From assembly GCA_937874815.1 (NCBI GenBank), contig CALNBW010000374.1:1-32966 (forward strand): a stretch of DNA of 32,966 nucleotides, written 5' to 3'. The translations under genes were made by a program, and so were the position numbers. Below the pieces are notes generated by a model. It was not told the DNA's origin, did no database searches, and saw nothing but the letters and a program-made list of their open reading frames with translations. This DNA comes from an uncultured Bacillota bacterium. Its GTDB lineage: Bacteria > Bacillota > UBA994 > UBA5500. This document shows positions 24,925-32,737 of this stretch, one piece after another (the first letter of the stretch is position 1; every line of letters starts with the position of its first letter).

Positions 24925-24987
24925 TGTAAAGACGAAAAGAGCCCCCAACCTTTCAGCAGGAGGCCCTCTATGCTATTCCGTGCTAAT

Positions 24988-25017
24988 TTGACGCTCTTAC
25001 TGCCACTATGGTATAAA
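24988..25017 (+). promoter_or_regulatory. Promoter of the TetR-type regulator
   Basis: TTGACG (24988-24993), an 18-base spacer and TATAAA (25012-25017) make a good sigma-A promoter, 33 bases before the TTG start of the regulator. Confidence 0.7.
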
Positions 25018-25050
25018 ATATCTGACAAAGCTGGGGAAGGGGGGTTCTAA

Positions 25051-25680
25051 TTGACACACAATTATTCACGCACCGAACTTATTTTCAACGCGATAGAGAA
25101 CCTCTTACTAGAGGAAGGCAGGGAGAGCTTAACCTACGCCAAGATATCTGAACGGTGCTATCTACACACCAATACCATTACCTACTATTTCAACGGCAAA
25201 GAAGACATGATGATACAGTTCTTTCAGTATATCGTGGACCGTGATAACGCTAACATGCCTGAATTTTTTACCCGTGTACCAGCCGGATTAACACCAGTAG
25301 AGGCTTTCAATGAGTTAATCGATTACATAGTAGAAGGTGGACACTTGGTGTCCAAAACACGTCGGCTGCTCAACCTTTACCTTCTGCCTTACGTCGACAT
25401 TAGTGATGCTGTAAAAAAACTACTGTCCAGTGTTCATAATGCTTCTAGTGCGTCCGAGTATGCGGCCATACAGATGTACAATGCCTTAGGCATCATAGAG
25501 GAGAGTAGAATAAGGGAGTCTTTTGCAGACCTGACTCTAGCATCCTCTGGGTATTCGCTAATTCAGCTTTTCGGAGTGAAGTGCATTGATCATCGGCTGG
25601 CTCTGCATCATACAAAAGAGCGCCTAAGGAGGAGCTTCTTGAAGGATGAATACTACCGCGAGAGAGAGTATAGAGAGTGA
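25051..25680 (+). CDS. TetR/AcrR-family transcriptional regulator
   Basis: The 209-residue protein starts with the TetR DNA-binding domain: RTELIFNAIENLLLEEG, then LTYAKISERCYLHTNTITYYFNGKEDMM, where ITYYF is the recognition-helix end. The C-terminal helical part (about 75-200) is not recognised and should bind a ligand. TTG at 25051 is the start, with GGGGGG six bases before it. It is divergent from the peptide transporter operon and is the obvious candidate to control it. It converges with pyrD, and a hairpin separates them. Confidence 0.88.
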   Translation: MTHNYSRTELIFNAIENLLLEEGRESLTYAKISERCYLHTNTITYYFNGKEDMMIQFFQYIVDRDNANMPEFFTRVPAGLTPVEAFNELIDYIVEGGHLVSKTRRLLNLYLLPYVDISDAVKKLLSSVHNASSASEYAAIQMYNALGIIEESRIRESFADLTLASSGYSLIQLFGVKCIDHRLALHHTKERLRRSFLKDEYYREREYRE

Positions 25681-25696
25681 CTCACTACGACCAAAA

Positions 25697-25741
25697 GGGG
25701 GCGCGTCGCAGAACGTTATCCAGAACGTATGCTACGCGCCC
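25697..25741. terminator. Bidirectional terminator between tetR and pyrD
   Basis: GGGCGCGT (25699-25706) pairs with ACGCGCCC (25734-25741), and an inner ACGTT/AACGT pair (25713-25717, 25724-25728) can extend the fold. On the minus strand the stem is followed by CCTTTTGG, giving a short U-run after the pyr operon. It also lies 18 bases past the tetR stop. Confidence 0.72.
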
Positions 25742-25773
25742 TTCGCTTGCAAACTGTCAACACGGATCGTGAG

Positions 25774-26685
25774 TTAGATCTGCAGGCTGCCAACTAACTC
25801 CTGAACTGAGGCCATCCCCTGTTCCTGCAAGTAGCTGGAGATGCCCTCGATGACTTGCCAGGCAGTTTCCGGCTCCACAAAATTGGCGGCACCAATCTGC
25901 ACCGCGCTGGCTCCACAAATGAGGAACTCCAAGGCGTCACTGGCGGTCATAATGCCTCCGAGGCCAATAACTGGCACTTTGACAGCCTGAGCTACTTGCC
26001 AGACCATGCGTAAAGCAACTGGTTTGATAGCCGGACCAGAGAGCCCGCCCACTATGTTCCCCAGGATTGGCCGCCTGGTACGCGGGTCAACTGCCATACC
26101 CAGCAGAGTATTGATTAGAGAAATGGCATCAGCTCCAGCGGCTTCAGCCACTTGGGCGATACGGGCGATGTCAGCCACATTAGGCGAAAGCTTGACGATT
26201 AAGGGGAGGCGCGTGCTCTGCCGTACCCGGGTCACTACTTCATGCACTGCGGCCTCACTGGTACCAAAAGCCATGCCGCCTGCCGCCACATTGGGGCAGG
26301 AGATATTGAGTTCCAGCGCAGCTACGCCTGGTTGCTGTAGGCGCTCTGCCAACTCGCAATACTCATCCACAGTGTTGCCAGATACATTCACAATAGTGGT
26401 TACGCCCAGGTCGCGCAGTTGCGGTAGGTAATTTGCCAGGAAATACTCCACTCCCGGGTTCTCCAGCCCGATGGAGTTAAGCATGCCGGCAGCCGTTTCC
26501 ACTATCCGCTGGGGCTGGTTACCAGCCCTAGGCTTAAGGGTAGTGCCCTTGACCACTACGCCACCTAAGGCGCTGATATCGCCAAAGGAGCGGTACTCTA
26601 GTCCATAACCAAATGTGCCCGAGGCTGTCAAAACAGGATTTTGCAGCTGCAGACCGCCAATATTGACACTAAGGTCGACTGGCAT
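25774..26685 (-). CDS. pyrD: Dihydroorotate dehydrogenase catalytic subunit, class 1B
   Basis: It oxidises dihydroorotate to orotate with FMN, passing electrons to NAD+ through PyrK. The 303 residues are the class 1B length. FMN- and substrate-site marks are ASGTFGYGLEY, VVKGTTLKPRAGN, MLNSIGLENPG, and LNISCPNV with the class 1B catalytic Cys. KLSPNV, SLINTLLGMAVD, GGLSGPAIKP and GLGGIMTASDALEF follow in the expected order. GAGGTG lies within the end of pyrK, and the start and the pyrK stop share one base (TAATG), so translation is coupled. It is the last gene of the operon. Confidence 0.97.
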   Translation of the reverse strand: MPVDLSVNIGGLQLQNPVLTASGTFGYGLEYRSFGDISALGGVVVKGTTLKPRAGNQPQRIVETAAGMLNSIGLENPGVEYFLANYLPQLRDLGVTTIVNVSGNTVDEYCELAERLQQPGVAALELNISCPNVAAGGMAFGTSEAAVHEVVTRVRQSTRLPLIVKLSPNVADIARIAQVAEAAGADAISLINTLLGMAVDPRTRRPILGNIVGGLSGPAIKPVALRMVWQVAQAVKVPVIGLGGIMTASDALEFLICGASAVQIGAANFVEPETAWQVIEGISSYLQEQGMASVQELVGSLQI

Positions 26686-27467
26686 TATAGCACCACCTCG
26701 CTCTCTTTAAAAACGGGCCCATCGGTGCAGACATGCACGTAGCCCCCGCCGGGCGCTGCCACGGCGCATCCCAAACAAACCCCCAGGCCACAAGCCATGT
26801 AAGCCTCCAACGAAAGCTGGGCTGAGAACTGTCTCTGTCCCGCCAGCCTTTGCAATGCCTTAAGCATGGGGTTCGGCCCACAGGCAAATACTTCGCCGGC
26901 TGCTCCCGACTGCAGAAAGCCTGCCAGTAGGTCTACAACATTCCCCGCGATTCCATAACTGCCGTCGTCGGTGCAGCAGGCCACAGCGACACCCAGCCGT
27001 TCGAATGCATCAATGCCTACTAAATCAGTGGCGGTGCGGGCACCGTAGAGCAAACGCACGTTAATCCCATTGGCTACTAAATCGCGAGCCAACAGGAGCA
27101 AAGGGGCCACACCAATACCGCCAGCCACAAGTATCGCGAAACCATTGGCAGACGGTTGCGGCAAAGCAAAGCCGCGCCCCAGTGGGCCGACGATGCTGAG
27201 CTCTGTCTTAGCTTGACGCTGACTAAGCAGCTGGGTGGAGGTGCCTACCGTTTGGTAGAGCAAGTCGATAGTGCCTTGGCCTGGATCGCAATCATGCACG
27301 CTTAGCGGAGTGCGTAACAATGGGTCGTAGGTGTCGGCTACGCGCACTTGCACAAACTGACCGGGGCGAACCTCCCGGGCAATTGCCGGTGCCTTCACTC
27401 GTAAGCGCCAAACACTTGGACTAAGCCGCTCGTTACTGATGATCAAGGTCTTATGCGTCGCTGGCAT
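26685..27467 (-). CDS. pyrK: Dihydroorotate dehydrogenase electron-transfer subunit
   Basis: It carries FAD and a 2Fe-2S cluster and passes electrons from PyrD to NAD+. The start ATG 27467 has AGGAGGG six bases before it; a longer frame from 27524 overlaps pyrC further and is not supported. In the 260-residue product the FAD part reads PGQFVQVRV and LLRTPLSV, the NAD part IVGPLGRGF, LVAGGIGVAPLLLLA and FACGPNPMLKAL. The C-terminal cluster has four Cys in ACGLGVCLGCAV and HVCTDGPVF, as in PyrK. It overlaps pyrC by 17 bases and pyrD by one. Confidence 0.97.
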   Translation of the reverse strand: MPATHKTLIISNERLSPSVWRLRVKAPAIAREVRPGQFVQVRVADTYDPLLRTPLSVHDCDPGQGTIDLLYQTVGTSTQLLSQRQAKTELSIVGPLGRGFALPQPSANGFAILVAGGIGVAPLLLLARDLVANGINVRLLYGARTATDLVGIDAFERLGVAVACCTDDGSYGIAGNVVDLLAGFLQSGAAGEVFACGPNPMLKALQRLAGQRQFSAQLSLEAYMACGLGVCLGCAVAAPGGGYVHVCTDGPVFKESEVVL

Positions 27468-28749
27468 CCCTATCCCTCCTGAAAACAATGCTGCCGTCAA
27501 CCATGGTGAGTACGGCTTGTCCAATTAATTCCTGATTTAGGTAAGGCGTATTTTTGCCTTGGGAACGCAAATTATCTGGGTTTACATACCAACGTTTCTG
27601 GGGTGCCAGCACCACTAGATCGGCCGGGGTACCGACAGCCAGGCGTCCCTGCGGCAGCCCCAAGATTGCTGCTGGTCTGCAGGTTAGGGCGGGCAGCAGC
27701 TCTGCCAGCGTCAATAAGCCTGGTTGCACTAGGGCTGCCTGTGCTACCGCAAAAGCAACTTCTAGACCGCTAAACCCAAAAGCAGCCTGGCTGAGTGGCA
27801 CGTCCTTTTCGTGGGCTGCATGGGGGGCATGATCGGTGGCAATGATGTCGATGGTGCCGTCCAACATTCCGGTTATCAATGCTTCCCGGTCGGCCTCGCT
27901 GCGCAGAGGTGGGTTAACTTTGGCCTGACCAAGCAAAGCAGGCACTACAGCCTCCGTTAAATGCAAGTGGTGAGGGGTAACCTCCGCCGTAACCTGGATG
28001 CCGCGAGCCTTGGCCGCTCGAATCAGGTGTACGGATTCAGCCGAGCTCACATGGCAGACGTGGAGGTGCCCCCCGGTTAATTCAGCTAAGTAAAGATCCC
28101 GCGCCAGCATGATGAATTCTGAGGCAGCAGGGATACCCTCATCCCCCAGTTGTTGGCTAATCCTACCGGCGTTTATGCTACCCCTACCAGCGAGCTCCGC
28201 GTCTTCTTCATGGGCCATGATTGGTACGGCTAGAGCCTGAGCCGCCTGCAGGGCTAGCAGCATCATTTTGCTGCTCATCACACCCCGCCCATCATCGGAG
28301 AAAGCAACTGCGCCGCTGGCCTGCAAAGCGGCAAAATCTGTTAACTCACGGCCGGTTTGCTCTACAGATATAGCGCCTATCGGCAACACCTTCACTATGC
28401 TAGTAGCTGCTGCCTGCTCTTTGACCCAAGCCACTCTCGCTGCGGTATCGAGGGCCGGCCTAGTGTTGGGCATGCAGGCGATCGTCGTAAATCCACCGGC
28501 AGCGGCTGCTTGCGCCCCGCTAGCGATAGTCTCTTTGTGCTCATATCCGGGCTCCCGCAAGTGCGTATGCAGATCAATAAAACCTGGGGCCAAGACGGCA
28601 TCAGCTAAGTCGATCTCCTCCGCCGTCTCGCAAGTAATCCTAGGAGCAATAGCCGTTATCCGTTTATCCTCTACTAACAATTCGCCCCGCACTAGTCGGC
28701 GCTGCTCTACATCAGCAAGCCAACCATTACGGAAGATAGTTTTTCCCAT
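27451..28749 (-). CDS. pyrC: Dihydroorotase (class I)
   Basis: It closes carbamoyl-aspartate to dihydroorotate with a two-zinc site. Metal-binding His61 and His63 are in PGFIDLHTHLREPG, with IACMPNTRPALD after it, further His residues in MAHEEDAEL and HVCHVSSAESV, and the catalytic Asp in IIATDHAPHAAHEKD. The 432 residues match class I Firmicute PyrC. GAGGGGGAG precedes the ATG. Unlike in B. subtilis, no pyrB stands in front of it; the gene before it is the permease. Confidence 0.97.
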   Translation of the reverse strand: MGKTIFRNGWLADVEQRRLVRGELLVEDKRITAIAPRITCETAEEIDLADAVLAPGFIDLHTHLREPGYEHKETIASGAQAAAAGGFTTIACMPNTRPALDTAARVAWVKEQAAATSIVKVLPIGAISVEQTGRELTDFAALQASGAVAFSDDGRGVMSSKMMLLALQAAQALAVPIMAHEEDAELAGRGSINAGRISQQLGDEGIPAASEFIMLARDLYLAELTGGHLHVCHVSSAESVHLIRAAKARGIQVTAEVTPHHLHLTEAVVPALLGQAKVNPPLRSEADREALITGMLDGTIDIIATDHAPHAAHEKDVPLSQAAFGFSGLEVAFAVAQAALVQPGLLTLAELLPALTCRPAAILGLPQGRLAVGTPADLVVLAPQKRWYVNPDNLRSQGKNTPYLNQELIGQAVLTMVDGSIVFRRDRDASDA

Positions 28750-28769
28750 AAGGTCTCCCCCTCTAGCTT

Positions 28770-30062
28770 CTATTGCTCGTTCGATTGAGCTGTCTGTTCT
28801 GTAATACGTTTGGGTAGGACCAGATTTAGCAGCACACCAACCACCGCGCCTAACCCCATGCCGCTCAGGAAGAAAATTTCCAAGCCGCTGATGCCGAGAA
28901 TGAGCACGGTGCTGACGATAATAAGGTTGCGGGTATCGCTTAAATCAACCTGCCGCTCTACTAACGTGCGTATCCCGATAGCGGCAATCATGCCGAAGAG
29001 CAGCACCGTGACGCCCCCCATCACGGGCGAGGGCACGGTGGCGATCAGGGCTCCAACTTTCGGGAACATGCTAAAGATGAGCACAAAGACGGCGGCTACT
29101 TGTACTACGATGGGGTTATAAACACCGGTAATAGCTAATACCCCTACGTTCTCGCCATAGGTAGTATTGGGTGGGCCGCCGAAGAAGGCAGCCAATGAGG
29201 TGGCAATACCGTCGCCCAACAGGGTGCGGTGCAGCCCCGGGCTAGCTAGGAAATCGCGGCCAGTAGTCCGGCCAATGGTTAGCACATCCCCCAAATGCTC
29301 AATCATGGTCACGATAGCCACTGGAGCCACCATCAGGATTGCCCCCAGCTGCCAGTTAGCGGGATTCAATAGGGTATCTGCCTTAGCATGAAAAAGAGTG
29401 TTAAAATATGCGGGCAAGGCTGGGGTCCAAGGAGTTTGCTTCAGTATTTGAAACAGGTCTTGGCCTTGGCTATTGAGAAATAGCCCCAGTTCGGGGTAAC
29501 GCCAGTTAGCCACAAGGGCAAAAGCATAACCGGAGATAATGCCTAGCAAGATGGGGATGATTTTCACCATCCCTTTGCCGTAATAGCTGATGAGTATAAC
29601 GGCAGCAAGGGTGAACATCGCAGTCGGGAGATGTACGGCAGACATATCTTTGGCAGCGCCAGCCAAGCCCAAACCGATGGTCATAATCACCGGCCCTACA
29701 ACTACAGGGGGAAAGAGCTTATCAATAAAAGCGATACCGATACGAGAAATGATCAAGCCCATCACTACATATGCCAGGCCAGCCACGAAACAGCCCGCCA
29801 AAGCACCGGCGGTTCCATACTGCTCGCTAGCAGCGATGATGGGAGCAATGAAGGCAAAGGAAGACCCCAGATAGGCTGGCACCTGACCACCAGTGATGAG
29901 CTGAAAGACTAAGGTGCCGAGCCCTGAGGTAAATAGGGCCGTGGAAGTATCAAGACCGGTTAGCATTGGCACTAACACTGTGGCCCCAAACATAGCGAAC
30001 ACGTGCTGAATACCGAGCGGTAATAATCTGCCGAGTGGCACTGGATCATATGGTTTCTGCAT
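28770..30062 (-). CDS. pyrP: Uracil permease (NCS2 family)
   Basis: This is a membrane uracil/proton symporter of 430 residues with 12-14 hydrophobic segments. The start PLGRLLPLGIQHVFAMFGATVLVPMLTGLD is characteristic of UraA/PyrP. Other marks are TGGQVPAYLGSSFAFI, VVGPVIMTIGLGLAG and, in the substrate half, EHLGDVLTIG and FFGGPPNTTYGENVGVLAITGVY. GGGGGAG lies before the ATG. It is the second gene of the pyr operon, 77 bases after pyrR, and probably shares its attenuation control. Confidence 0.96.
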   Translation of the reverse strand: MQKPYDPVPLGRLLPLGIQHVFAMFGATVLVPMLTGLDTSTALFTSGLGTLVFQLITGGQVPAYLGSSFAFIAPIIAASEQYGTAGALAGCFVAGLAYVVMGLIISRIGIAFIDKLFPPVVVGPVIMTIGLGLAGAAKDMSAVHLPTAMFTLAAVILISYYGKGMVKIIPILLGIISGYAFALVANWRYPELGLFLNSQGQDLFQILKQTPWTPALPAYFNTLFHAKADTLLNPANWQLGAILMVAPVAIVTMIEHLGDVLTIGRTTGRDFLASPGLHRTLLGDGIATSLAAFFGGPPNTTYGENVGVLAITGVYNPIVVQVAAVFVLIFSMFPKVGALIATVPSPVMGGVTVLLFGMIAAIGIRTLVERQVDLSDTRNLIIVSTVLILGISGLEIFFLSGMGLGAVVGVLLNLVLPKRITEQTAQSNEQ

Positions 30063-30095
30063 TAACTTCTCCCCCTTCTACTGAGCAAATCTGTC

Positions 30096-30141
30096 ATGAA
30101 GGTCGTGGTCCTTCTCGCGCGCGAGCAGGGCCAACGACCTT
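30096..30141 (-). repeat. Hairpin in the pyrR-pyrP spacer, with a repeat copy at 30889
   Basis: AAGGTCGT (30099-30106) pairs with ACGACCTT (30134-30141), and a 12-bp palindrome CTCGCGCGCGAG (30114-30125) lies inside. The right arm starts at the pyrR stop codon. Positions 30096-30116 match 30889-30909 at 19 of 21 bases. It has no PyrR-binding loop sequence. It could be an intercistronic control or processing hairpin. Confidence 0.5.
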
Positions 30142-30694
30142 ATTTAGGACTCTCCTCCAGGATAACGACCTCGTCCCGGCCATCGACCTCCTTCAGATAC
30201 ACGGCAATCTGCTCGCGCCGGGAGGTGGGCACGTTTTTCCCAACGTAGTCAGCCCGAATGGGCAATTCGCGGTGCCCGCGGTCTACCAAAACAGCCAGCT
30301 GAATGAGGCGGGGCCGCCCTAGGTCAATCAGAGCATCCAGGGCCGCCCTCACAGTGCGCCCCGTATAGAGCACATCGTCAACTAGTACTACTATCTTGTC
30401 CACGATGCTCACCGGTAGCTCACTGGGATGCACGGTAACCCGCTCCTGCAGGCGATCCAGGTCATCTCGGTAGGAGGTAATATCGAGGTTTCCTACCATA
30501 ACAGTTCTGCCCTCGATGCGCTCGATAGCAGCGGCCAGCCTTTCTGCCAAGGGTATACCGCGGCTACGAATGCCCACTAAGACTAAATCTTCAGTTCCCT
30601 TGTTGCGCTCAATTATCTCATGCGCAATCCGGGTCAGCGCTCTCTCCAGCGCCCGCTCGTCCATCAACTGGGTCTTCTTCTGATATCCTGGCAC
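30140..30694 (-). CDS. pyrR: Bifunctional pyr operon regulator / uracil phosphoribosyltransferase
   Basis: It binds pyr leader RNA when UMP is plentiful and so promotes termination, and it has weak UPRTase activity. The PRPP loop is VVLVDDVLYTGRTVRAALDAL; GIRSRGIPLAERLA and NLDITSYRDDL are further family marks, and the end ELPIRADYVGKNVPTS is typical. I place the start at GTG 30694 because GGGAGGT stands six bases before it, giving 184 residues; the longer frame from 30718 adds an unlike tail that includes the ribosome site. It is the first gene of the operon, behind its own attenuator. Confidence 0.96.
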   Translation of the reverse strand: MPGYQKKTQLMDERALERALTRIAHEIIERNKGTEDLVLVGIRSRGIPLAERLAAAIERIEGRTVMVGNLDITSYRDDLDRLQERVTVHPSELPVSIVDKIVVLVDDVLYTGRTVRAALDALIDLGRPRLIQLAVLVDRGHRELPIRADYVGKNVPTSRREQIAVYLKEVDGRDEVVILEESPK

Positions 30695-30730
30695 GCTGTT
30701 ACCTCCCGTAACTGCCAAAAGGCATAATTA

Positions 30731-30823
30731 AGGGCCCTCCTGCAAGATACAGGAAGGCCCTGGAAAGCTATTGGGGCGTACTCCTTGCTAGTCTCGCAGG
30801 ACTAACTTAAAGGGTTCTCGCTT
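30731..30823 (-). promoter_or_regulatory. pyr operon attenuator with PyrR-binding loop
   Basis: On the minus strand AGTCCTGCGAGACT (30803-30790) matches the PyrR anti-antiterminator loop (UCC-nG-nGAG). Downstream an imperfect GC-rich terminator (30761-30731) has arms AGGGCC-TTCCTG and CAGGAGGGCCCT, then TTAATTAT. An intervening segment around AAGGAGT can pair to form alternatives. The order promoter, PyrR site, terminator, pyrR is that of known Firmicute pyr leaders. Confidence 0.88.
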
Positions 30824-30853
30824 AGATTAGCAGTTTAACATTAGCTCTGTCAA
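30824..30853 (-). promoter_or_regulatory. pyr operon promoter
   Basis: Minus strand TTGACA (30853-30848), an 18-base spacer and TAATCT (30829-30824). It sits just upstream of the PyrR attenuator and is the only strong promoter in the spacer after the rluD-type gene. Confidence 0.75.
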
Positions 30854-30888
30854 CCATTGCCCAGGTTCGGTACATTGCGAGGCTACTA

Positions 30889-30931
30889 ATGAAGGTCATG
30901 ATCCTTCTCCCGAACTCCGAGGAACTTCCTC
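30889..30931 (-). repeat. Repeat copy and small hairpin after the rluD-type gene
   Basis: Positions 30889-30909 are a near copy of 30096-30116. Next to it, GAGGA-ACT-TCCTC (30919-30931) forms a short hairpin 19 bases past the stop of the pseudouridine synthase gene on the minus strand. It may act as a weak terminator; there is no U-run. Confidence 0.4.
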
Positions 30932-30949
30932 AGTGATCTCGTACATCCC

Positions 30950-31864
30950 CTAAGCTTGGCGTAACCTATCCAGAACCTGCTGAAACTGAGGCGGCACATC
31001 TGCCGTAAACTGCATTATTTCCTGGGTAATAGGATGCTGAAAACCGAGGCACCAGGCATGCAACAACTGTCCCTGCAGCCCAAAGGCTATTTTACGGGGT
31101 CCATAGACGCTATCTCCCACAACGGGATGGCCGAGATGGGCCATGTGTACACGTATCTGATGGGTACGCCCGGTTTCCAACTGCAGCTCCATAAAGGTGT
31201 AATGGCCAAAGCGCTCCCTGACTTGGTAATGGGTAATTGCCTCGCGCCCCGAGGCCACTACAGCCATTTGCTTACGCAATACGGGGTGACGCGCTAACGG
31301 GGCATTGACTGTCCCCTGATCCTGCCGTACGTTGCCATACACCAGAGCCAAATATCTGCGTTCTATTTGTCTAGCTTTAAGCTGTTCCGAAAGCCTGCGA
31401 TGGGCCAGATCACTTTTAGCCACTACTAATAGACCCGAAGTGTCTTTGTCTAGGCGATGCACAATGCCAGGCCGCAATATACCATTAATACCTGATAGGT
31501 CGCCCATGTGGTAGAGCAGGGCATTGACCAAGGTGCCCGAATAATTGCCTTGGGCGGGATGGGTTACCATCCCTTGCGGCTTGTTTATAACCGCCAGGTA
31601 CGCGTCCTCATAGATGATAGTCAGGGGGATGTTCTCAGCCACCACCTCTAGCGGGCGGGGTGCGGAAACAGCGATAGTAATGCGCTCGCCACCCCGTAGG
31701 CGATGGTTACTTTTAGTAATAACGCGCCCGTCTACTTTAACTTGCTCCTCACGAATAAGGCGCTGAATCTGGGACCGCGTTAACTCCAGGTCCTGTAAAG
31801 CGAGCCAAGCGTCAACCCGTTGGCCTGCATGTTCGACAGCTACCACCAATTCGTACTCTTGCAT
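30950..31864 (-). CDS. RluA-family pseudouridine synthase (RluD-type)
   Basis: It converts uridines in rRNA, typically of 23S, to pseudouridine. The 304 residues have an N-terminal S4 RNA-binding domain (GQRVDAWLALQDLELTRSQIQRLIREEQVKVDG) and the catalytic domain, with Asp139 in IVHRLDKDTSGLLVVAK. LETGRTHQIRVHMAHLGHPVVGD is the second family motif. The ribosome site before ATG 31864 is weak; it lies four bases after the lspA stop, so translation is probably coupled. lspA followed by a RluD-type gene and then pyrR is a common Firmicute gene order. Confidence 0.96.
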   Translation of the reverse strand: MQEYELVVAVEHAGQRVDAWLALQDLELTRSQIQRLIREEQVKVDGRVITKSNHRLRGGERITIAVSAPRPLEVVAENIPLTIIYEDAYLAVINKPQGMVTHPAQGNYSGTLVNALLYHMGDLSGINGILRPGIVHRLDKDTSGLLVVAKSDLAHRRLSEQLKARQIERRYLALVYGNVRQDQGTVNAPLARHPVLRKQMAVVASGREAITHYQVRERFGHYTFMELQLETGRTHQIRVHMAHLGHPVVGDSVYGPRKIAFGLQGQLLHAWCLGFQHPITQEIMQFTADVPPQFQQVLDRLRQA

Positions 31865-31868
31865 GGCT

Positions 31869-32309
31869 TTAACCGGCTAACTCCTGCTGCCACATAACTA
31901 CAATTAGCAGTATAGCTCCTATCACTACAGCGCAATCAGCTAAATTGAACACCGGCCATACCTTGAAATCAATGAAATCAACTACGTAGCCATAAACTAG
32001 CCGATCATAGAGATTGCCGAAAGCCCCGCCAGCAATGAGGGCTAGGGCAAGTTTGCCCCATATACCTAAATGGCTGAATAGGTCCCGCCACAAGAACAAG
32101 CCGACAAAAAGCACTATGCTAACAATTGCTAGGGGCAAAGCTTTCCCACTAAAGAGGCCGAAAGCAGCCCCAGTGTTTCTTACATGGGTTAGGTTTAACC
32201 AGTTCCCCAGCAGTGGCCGACTCGTCCACAGTGGCAGCGACTTTACAACCCAGATTTTCAACAGGCGGTCTAATACCCAGATTGCCAAAGCTAGTAGCAC
32301 GTATGCCAC
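31869..32309 (-). CDS. lspA: Lipoprotein signal peptidase (signal peptidase II)
   Basis: This membrane aspartyl protease cuts the signal peptide of diacylated prolipoproteins, such as the redoxin and peptide-binding lipoproteins in this window. In 146 residues there are four membrane spans, the motif HVRNTGAAFG (42-51), and the catalytic pair Asp102 in GNLYDRL and Asp125 in FNLADCAVV. GTG 32309 is the start, with AAGGAGG seven bases before it. A strong terminator-like hairpin lies only 29 bases upstream of this start, leaving little room for a promoter. Confidence 0.97.
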   Translation of the reverse strand: MAYVLLALAIWVLDRLLKIWVVKSLPLWTSRPLLGNWLNLTHVRNTGAAFGLFSGKALPLAIVSIVLFVGLFLWRDLFSHLGIWGKLALALIAGGAFGNLYDRLVYGYVVDFIDFKVWPVFNLADCAVVIGAILLIVVMWQQELAG

Positions 32310-32337
32310 GCAAATACCTCCTTACCCGGTTGGGAAC

Positions 32338-32368
32338 CAAAAAAGGCTGTCCGACTACTGGACAGCCT
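32338..32368 (-). terminator. Strong rho-independent terminator before lspA
   Basis: On the minus strand AGGCTGTCC-type arms (32368-32360 and 32352-32344) form a nine-bp perfect stem with a seven-base loop, followed directly by TTTTTT. It ends the yteA-type transcript, but lspA begins only 29 bases later, so lspA must be transcribed from a promoter overlapping this hairpin or by readthrough. Confidence 0.85.
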
Positions 32369-32392
32369 AAAGTAATTCTAGCACGCAAGGAA

Positions 32393-32737
32393 TCAATGCT
32401 CAAGGGGCCCCGGCCGCAGCGGGTTTTTTTGCGAACCTGTGCGTCGGCCCTTTTTGACAAACTGGTCGCGACTGCGATCATAGGATGCCGGTAATGCTTC
32501 TTCTTCAAAGACAACGCCAATAGGCTCATCGTGATCGATATATACGTCATTATAGTCTTCCACCTGGCGGAAATCCCCAGGGGTATTTGAAGTACCATAA
32601 CGAGCTACTGCCTGCCAAGCATCTTCACCGTCGAAACCAACATTTTCGTTGGCAGCATCATCAGTAAAGCTGTGCTGCAAAAGCTCGTTGACTGCTAGCC
32701 CCTCATCGGGGCGTCGCCGCACCCTTTCCTGCTCCCC
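32393..32737 (-). pseudogene. C-terminal half of YteA-type zinc-finger protein, behind an in-frame TAG
   Basis: This reads GEQERVRRRPDEGLAV, then ENVGFDGEDAWQAVARYGTSNTPGDF, VEDYNDVYIDHDEPIG and VFEEEALP. This is the usual tail of the sporulation-associated YteA family that follows the zinc finger. It is in the same frame as the upstream half and is separated from it only by TAG at 32738-32740. The rest shows no frameshift or other stop. A GTG at 32722 with AGGAAAGG just before it could allow re-initiation. It may be a recent nonsense mutation, a sequence error or a readthrough site. Confidence 0.75.

Larger units (their letters stand above)
24747..25050. promoter_or_regulatory. Divergent control region between peptide operon and tetR
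   Basis: This gap of 304 bases holds no gene. It contains a strong tetR promoter (24988-25017), a 14-bp inverted repeat ATTCTA-AC-TAGAAT (24911-24924) that could be the regulator's operator, and an imperfect GC-rich hairpin (24938-24969) followed on the minus strand by TTTT, which could be a terminator or attenuator in the operon leader. No clear minus-strand -35/-10 pair was found. Confidence 0.5.

Noticed and set aside
24938..24969. A second T-box or other named riboswitch in front of the peptide operon
   Set aside because: There is no GGTGGTACCGCGG-type sequence or other known aptamer core, only an imperfect hairpin.
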